This document shows, piece after piece, positions 14,101-16,879 of a stretch of 16,879 nt of DNA (within the stretch, counting starts at the first letter, position 1; each line of letters begins with the position of its first letter). Location of the stretch: positions 1 through 16,879 of the forward strand of contig JAFGIT010000041.1 of assembly GCA_016929465.1 (NCBI GenBank), in the 5' to 3' direction. The position numbers and the translations under genes were made by a program. Under the pieces are notes generated by a model. It was not told the DNA's origin. It searched no databases and saw only the letters and a program-made list of their open reading frames with translations. Source of the DNA: JAFGIT01 sp016929465 [NCBI: Candidatus Coatesbacteria bacterium]. Lineage in GTDB: Bacteria; B130-G9.

Positions 14101-16879
14101 CGAGTATGACATCCCGGAGAGCAGAGTGTCATGTCCATCGAGCTGCACATAGACCTTCAGGTAGTCGTAGCTGCGTTCTGTGGCGTAGTAAATGGCAAAG
14201 CTCAATTTGGCATCCGGTGCAACCAGGAATTCATCGGAATATAGGCTTGTGTCCCAGCTATTGCCGTAGCTTCCGCTCGCCTCATTCCCGCAATACCAGG
14301 AGGAAGCACCCGAACACACGCGTCGGCTGCTCCTCTGCCAGAGCTCACCTCTCGACGCCTCGGAATACCAGCCGTCCTCGTCCCCGACCTCGCCGCCTGA
14401 ATAAGCAGTTGTCCCGTAGTACTTCGTTTCGAAGTCAAAGAACTGACCCTCATTGTCCCAGGTCGTGCTGTTTCCGTAGGGATCGACCAGCTCAATTGCT
14501 GACCAATATTTGGTGCATGGAAAGAGCAGGTCCATGATCTCCATACCATGCACGTTGGAGCTGGCACTGACGCTCTCGATATACTTGATCTCGGCGGCAG
14601 CATCCCAGTAACCAATCCTGACCGAGCACGGTTCATTCGCCCCTATATGGAAACGAACGCGGCCGGACTCGGATTGTGTGATATCGATCATCTGGAGCAT
14701 CGGGCCTTCGCAGTCCGCCTGCGCATAGCAGATTCTTGGGACGTCCGTACCGCCCATTCCGTCGTCATGGTCCGTATAGACCGCTCCAATGAAGTAATTG
14801 TGGGCGATGCGGACCGCATCATGTGTTGGTTCGTCCGCGGGAGTCAGAAGGAAGGAACCGCGGAATAATCCCTCGCGATCGCCAGACGGATAGAGAGTTA
14901 CATCAAGCCACTCGTCCGAGGCGTAGGTCGATGAAGCCATTATCTCGACGCTCGACTCGCCGGCCAGGTCGATGTCAGCAAGCGTAACCTCGACTTCTGC
15001 GTCGCATCGATACATGTTGGCTGAAAATCTTATCCATCCCCTAGAGCTTATGTCGATTCCATTTTCTATCAGAAGCGCAAACGGCTGCTGAATGCCGCCG
15101 GTCCCCGGTGTCGAATCACTGCTTATCTGATGGGCCACAATTCTGATGGTATATTGGCTCTGGGGCTGTTGTATGAAAACACATTCTATGTTGTCCTTTC
15201 GGTCGGCTGAACCGCCCGGAACCGAGAATCCGCCCGAGAATTTATTGCCCAAGTATTGCGCGCCGCTGCCATCCGTGACAATGAGATCGAGGTCGTTCAC
15301 CAACGCCGGCATGGCATGCAGGGCACCTGGAGGGTCGGTCCAGGCAACTGCGATTTTCATGGGCTCTTCCATGGAGGCGGCAGAGACGGTCATTTCATAG
15401 TATTGGCCCGTCTCGGCAAATGCGACTTCCTCGTCGTAATAGAGTATTTCCGCATCGGGATCGAGCATCTTCGACAGGTCTATACGACCCCAACCTTCGT
15501 CCTCATTTGGGATTGGGCTATCGGATGGATCGGGCATATCTAGCGCCGAAACAACCATAAACGCACGCACCAGGGCCGGCGAGGGGACCCTCTCAGTCTC
15601 ATTGCGAATCTTCTCCACGAGCAATGCTGCCGAACCCGCTGCCGCAGGGCATGACATGCTGGTGCCCGAGCAGTATTCATGGAGATTACCATAGCTTCCA
15701 TAGCACCAGCCCGGATACGATTCGGAAGAGAGGGCGGAGATTATGCACTCCCCGGGGCAGCAAATATCGGGTTTTATACGTCCGTCCTCACACATTCCTC
15801 GCGAGCTGAAATCCGCGAGGCTGTTGATATCAGTGCATCCTTTCTCGGGGCGGTAGTTCTGAGTCGCGCCGACCGCGATGGTGTTCTTGGCTTCGCCTGG
15901 CGAGGATATCCCGTAATCTCCATCGTTTCCCGCTGACTTGACGACGATGATACGTTGCGTCCCTTCAGAGTTGGGCATGATGTCGAGCATCGCCTCATCC
16001 CACTCTATGCAGTAGCTGGTATATCCTTTATCGGAGTAATAGCCTTCTCCCCAGCTATTGCTGTGAACCTGTGCCCCGCATTGGTAGGCCGAGCCAAGCA
16101 ATCCGGTGACCGGTTCATCGCTGTAGCTCGCAAGGTAATTCTGAGTCACAATTTGGGCCTCGGGCGCGATCCCAAGTCCAACCTCGAATCCGTCGCCGTC
16201 GGTAACATTGGAAGCGCCGTTGCCAGCGACGATCCCTGCGCAATGAGTCCCATGGCCGTCGTCATCTCTGCCGGAGTTGCCTGCGTAGTCAATTACGTCG
16301 ATGACTCTCCCGCGCAAGTCAGGATGCATTGATTCATAATCCGTGCCCGTATCAACGCCTGTATCACATACGCAAACCGCTACTCCCTGCCCCGTGAGGC
16401 CGATGCTCTCGAGGAATTCCCTGTAACCCGTGACCGGCAGCCCGCTACCCCCGAGCTTCATTGCCATTATCTCGTCCTGCATCTCGTCGTGCTTTTGAGG
16501 CTCCGTTCGAAGCCCTACCACCAAGACTTCTGGTATCGCGGCTATCTCTGGCACAATCTTAGTGTCGCAGCGCATACGGACAATTATCCTGGTGCTCATC
16601 ACAGACGGCTCGCCCAATATCTCTCCGAACTCACTCAGCCGCGCGACAACGTTGTCGCTGTCATCCACCTTGTCTATATGAATGCGAATCGTCTGAAGCC
16701 CGAGAGGCGCAAGCAGGACTGGCTCAATTTTGTAGGCCGGCTGGAGTGGAGTCACCGCGCGAACGAAGGCGAACTCCGTCAGCGATTTCATCGGGACCGG
16801 CCCCCGCCTAACGAGCATCCCATAGTCGGGAATGTATTGTATCGGCCTTGCACCAGCCGACTTCAGCGACTCCAGAAAA
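11101..16879 (-). CDS. Giant secreted Kp43-like subtilisin family (S8) protease with repeated C-terminal domains (5' partial)
   Basis: An S8 serine protease, expected to be secreted. The frame stays open from the ATG at 16818 to the right edge, and the extra residues (LKSAGARPIQYIPDYG) look like a normal protease propeptide, so the true start is beyond the window. Numbering from that ATG (1905 residues), the catalytic triad is D152 (CDTGVDTG), H189 (DGHGTHCAG) and S387 (CSGTSMSCPAAAG), with oxyanion N298 (SAGND); it should be active. A Kp43-type jelly roll follows (about 450-588: VAWTDPPG, LVNDLDLIVTDGSG). Then come three FN3-like/MAM-like module pairs (591-1693), a domain shared with the propeller protein (1694-1812) and a C-terminal PKD domain (1813-1905: YDASSSYDD, LLYRWDIDSDGTWD, YAGAYEVAVEVMD). 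No LPXTG or transmembrane anchor is seen. The catalytic domain is unusually rich in cysteine. It precedes the propeller gene in a likely operon. The natural substrate is unknown. Confidence 0.96.
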   Translation of the reverse strand, partial: FLESLKSAGARPIQYIPDYGMLVRRGPVPMKSLTEFAFVRAVTPLQPAYKIEPVLLAPLGLQTIRIHIDKVDDSDNVVARLSEFGEILGEPSVMSTRIIVRMRCDTKIVPEIAAIPEVLVVGLRTEPQKHDEMQDEIMAMKLGGSGLPVTGYREFLESIGLTGQGVAVCVCDTGVDTGTDYESMHPDLRGRVIDVIDYAGNSGRDDDGHGTHCAGIVAGNGASNVTDGDGFEVGLGIAPEAQIVTQNYLASYSDEPVTGLLGSAYQCGAQVHSNSWGEGYYSDKGYTSYCIEWDEAMLDIMPNSEGTQRIIVVKSAGNDGDYGISSPGEAKNTIAVGATQNYRPEKGCTDINSLADFSSRGMCEDGRIKPDICCPGECIISALSSESYPGWCYGSYGNLHEYCSGTSMSCPAAAGSAALLVEKIRNETERVPSPALVRAFMVVSALDMPDPSDSPIPNEDEGWGRIDLSKMLDPDAEILYYDEEVAFAETGQYYEMTVSAASMEEPMKIAVAWTDPPGALHAMPALVNDLDLIVTDGSGAQYLGNKFSGGFSVPGGSADRKDNIECVFIQQPQSQYTIRIVAHQISSDSTPGTGGIQQPFALLIENGIDISSRGWIRFSANMYRCDAEVEVTLADIDLAGESSVEIMASSTYASDEWLDVTLYPSGDREGLFRGSFLLTPADEPTHDAVRIAHNYFIGAVYTDHDDGMGGTDVPRICYAQADCEGPMLQMIDITQSESGRVRFHIGANEPCSVRIGYWDAAAEIKYIESVSASSNVHGMEIMDLLFPCTKYWSAIELVDPYGNSTTWDNEGQFFDFETKYYGTTAYSGGEVGDEDGWYSEASRGELWQRSSRRVCSGASSWYCGNEASGSYGNSWDTSLYSDEFLVAPDAKLSFAIYYATERSYDYLKVYVQLDGHDTLLSGMSYSGSSGSWSIKETSLSYYEGETIRLRFRFTSDSYTTGEGCYIDNCSVTAEGDCKGGVLITDKPGYTCSQMVYLTLLDSDLGQDTLVSEGVNIKYGNAQTGVEAELTLHEVANDAPRFSGTLQLSSDGAPGTLQVGHGNTIWFAYVDPYQSGDEPQTVLATAYIDCEAPQITSYEYGCLSPEVGVIRFETDTRSRTILHFLGIDNTAIAQDIESFSTKHEIVISGLEECTVYQFYLELWDEVGNYSLLNNDGINYELETPRERVVLDDDCENGEGDWVHQSLYGIDQWHLSNRRSSSGSTSWFCGAESGDYADSMECALVLENLEWLPGASLTFQTYYSLESGYDYGYIEVKNPDFSSWKTLETVNGYSNQWESITVALPNFGNAESSLRFRLDTDSNTNYEGWYVDDVKIKGLWDCHSGVIRLDREMVGCTCTELYIELIDLDLNQNPEQMEMVDVIVNSEEAEDSITTTLNEVSRNSSKFTGKICVTDQDKHAANDTIRVTDGDLIVVSYYDETHGTEREPLWVIETVTCDCARPEVVRFNLVPFGASDALASCTISRPVDCTFSYESLDSGELMNITVGGPKKNFAVRVNDLVKCADYHFTIEMLDEVGNHVMIDSESPEYFYTFGSPWNEYTTGFADGSPWTKMSLKPVYRSEEDVWKWNELGGNDAEAGHFYADIPADVESIDAALVSPPMWTSGPLTITFSESHSSPSVDVIVEASALPDGDWVDITPFDITSLLRYKWHEVSTIFSSNSEKCRFRIRVKTDTGAPASLVMIDSFKVMNDIGCDPNLEIFCNDFEFRANSTINLALRASPGNIIGNYFLTAALVSSDGKLHYYPSWNSMPDFIPLDFSHDGPLSMTLVDHRIYSLADAIGLQGYWLIEGQLFDEAGTPVSSPSQKGFLVLPQVDLPPRCSLAVSPVAASENELVVYDASSSYDDVTPGGALLYRWDIDSDGTWDSDFGQAAIMEIRYEYAGAYEVAVEVMDSVGQTDVSAQGVYVY
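11740..15048 (-). repeat. Three diverged super-repeats of about 365 residues in the protease
   Basis: Each unit is an A module followed by a B module. A modules (residues about 591-798, 958-1162, 1321-1533) share a Cys, an L-x-D-x-DL motif (D615/D617, D981/D983, D1345/D1347), a C-x-x-P turn (C703, C1069, C1437) and a D-x-x-GN end (GN at 782-783, 1146-1147, 1515-1516), the second half being FN3-like. B modules (799-957, 1163-1320, 1534-1693) are MAM-like; B1 and B2 share the RR..SG..SW.CG and LRFR...D...eG.Y.D motifs, while B3 has lost them. Confidence 0.85.

Noticed and set aside
14079-14537. Open frame of 152 codons on the + strand opposite the protease repeats
   Set aside because: It is low-complexity Arg/Ser-rich and antisense to well-defined domain repeats.
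1-16879. CRISPR arrays, insertion sequences, rRNA or known riboswitches
   Set aside because: No regularly spaced identical repeats, transposase motifs, rRNA segments or recognisable riboswitch cores were found on reading both strands.

Overview
The window looks like a stretch of chromosome from a Gram-negative-type, probably uncultivated, bacterium. The basis is lipoprotein and Sec signals, sigma70-like promoters, a WbdD-like coiled-coil methyltransferase, and very large cysteine-rich secreted proteins with FN3-like, MAM-like and PKD domains. The phylum cannot be fixed from this sequence alone. Nothing indicates a phage, transposon, integron or CRISPR locus. The base composition looks fairly even and moderately GC-rich; the region around 2260-2560 looks more AT-rich by eye.

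Layout. The left edge carries the 3' part of dprA (+ strand, about 2-826). Everything after it is on the minus strand. In coordinate order it holds: a lone NTP_transf_5-type nucleotidyltransferase (985-2259); a gene-poor gap (2260-2776); a small lipoprotein (2777-3148); a 1132-residue signalling protein (3297-6695) with an N-terminal zinc ribbon, an apparently intact class III adenylate cyclase domain, a STAND/AAA-type ATPase and a TPR array; a tRNA-Ser(UGA) gene (6871-6956); an 807-residue protein with a long coiled coil and a C-terminal SAM methyltransferase (7070-9493); an inverted-repeat region (9618-9658); a secreted beta-propeller protein (9737-11044); and a giant Kp43-like subtilisin-family protease (11101 to the right edge) whose N terminus lies outside the window.

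How the genes relate. The protease and propeller genes are 56 nt apart on the same strand, and a strong ribosome-binding site precedes the second gene. The propeller protein ends in a domain that resembles the penultimate domain of the protease, so the two are probably co-expressed envelope or extracellular partners. The cyclase, the tRNA, the methyltransferase and the lipoprotein each have a plausible promoter of their own. They look like neighbouring single-gene units and not one pathway.

Most notable signals: eight tryptophans spaced exactly 14 residues apart in the methyltransferase coiled coil; a threefold super-repeat of about 365 residues in the protease; an unusually cysteine-rich protease catalytic domain; the terminal domain shared by protease and propeller; and two mutually exclusive hairpins between the propeller and methyltransferase genes.
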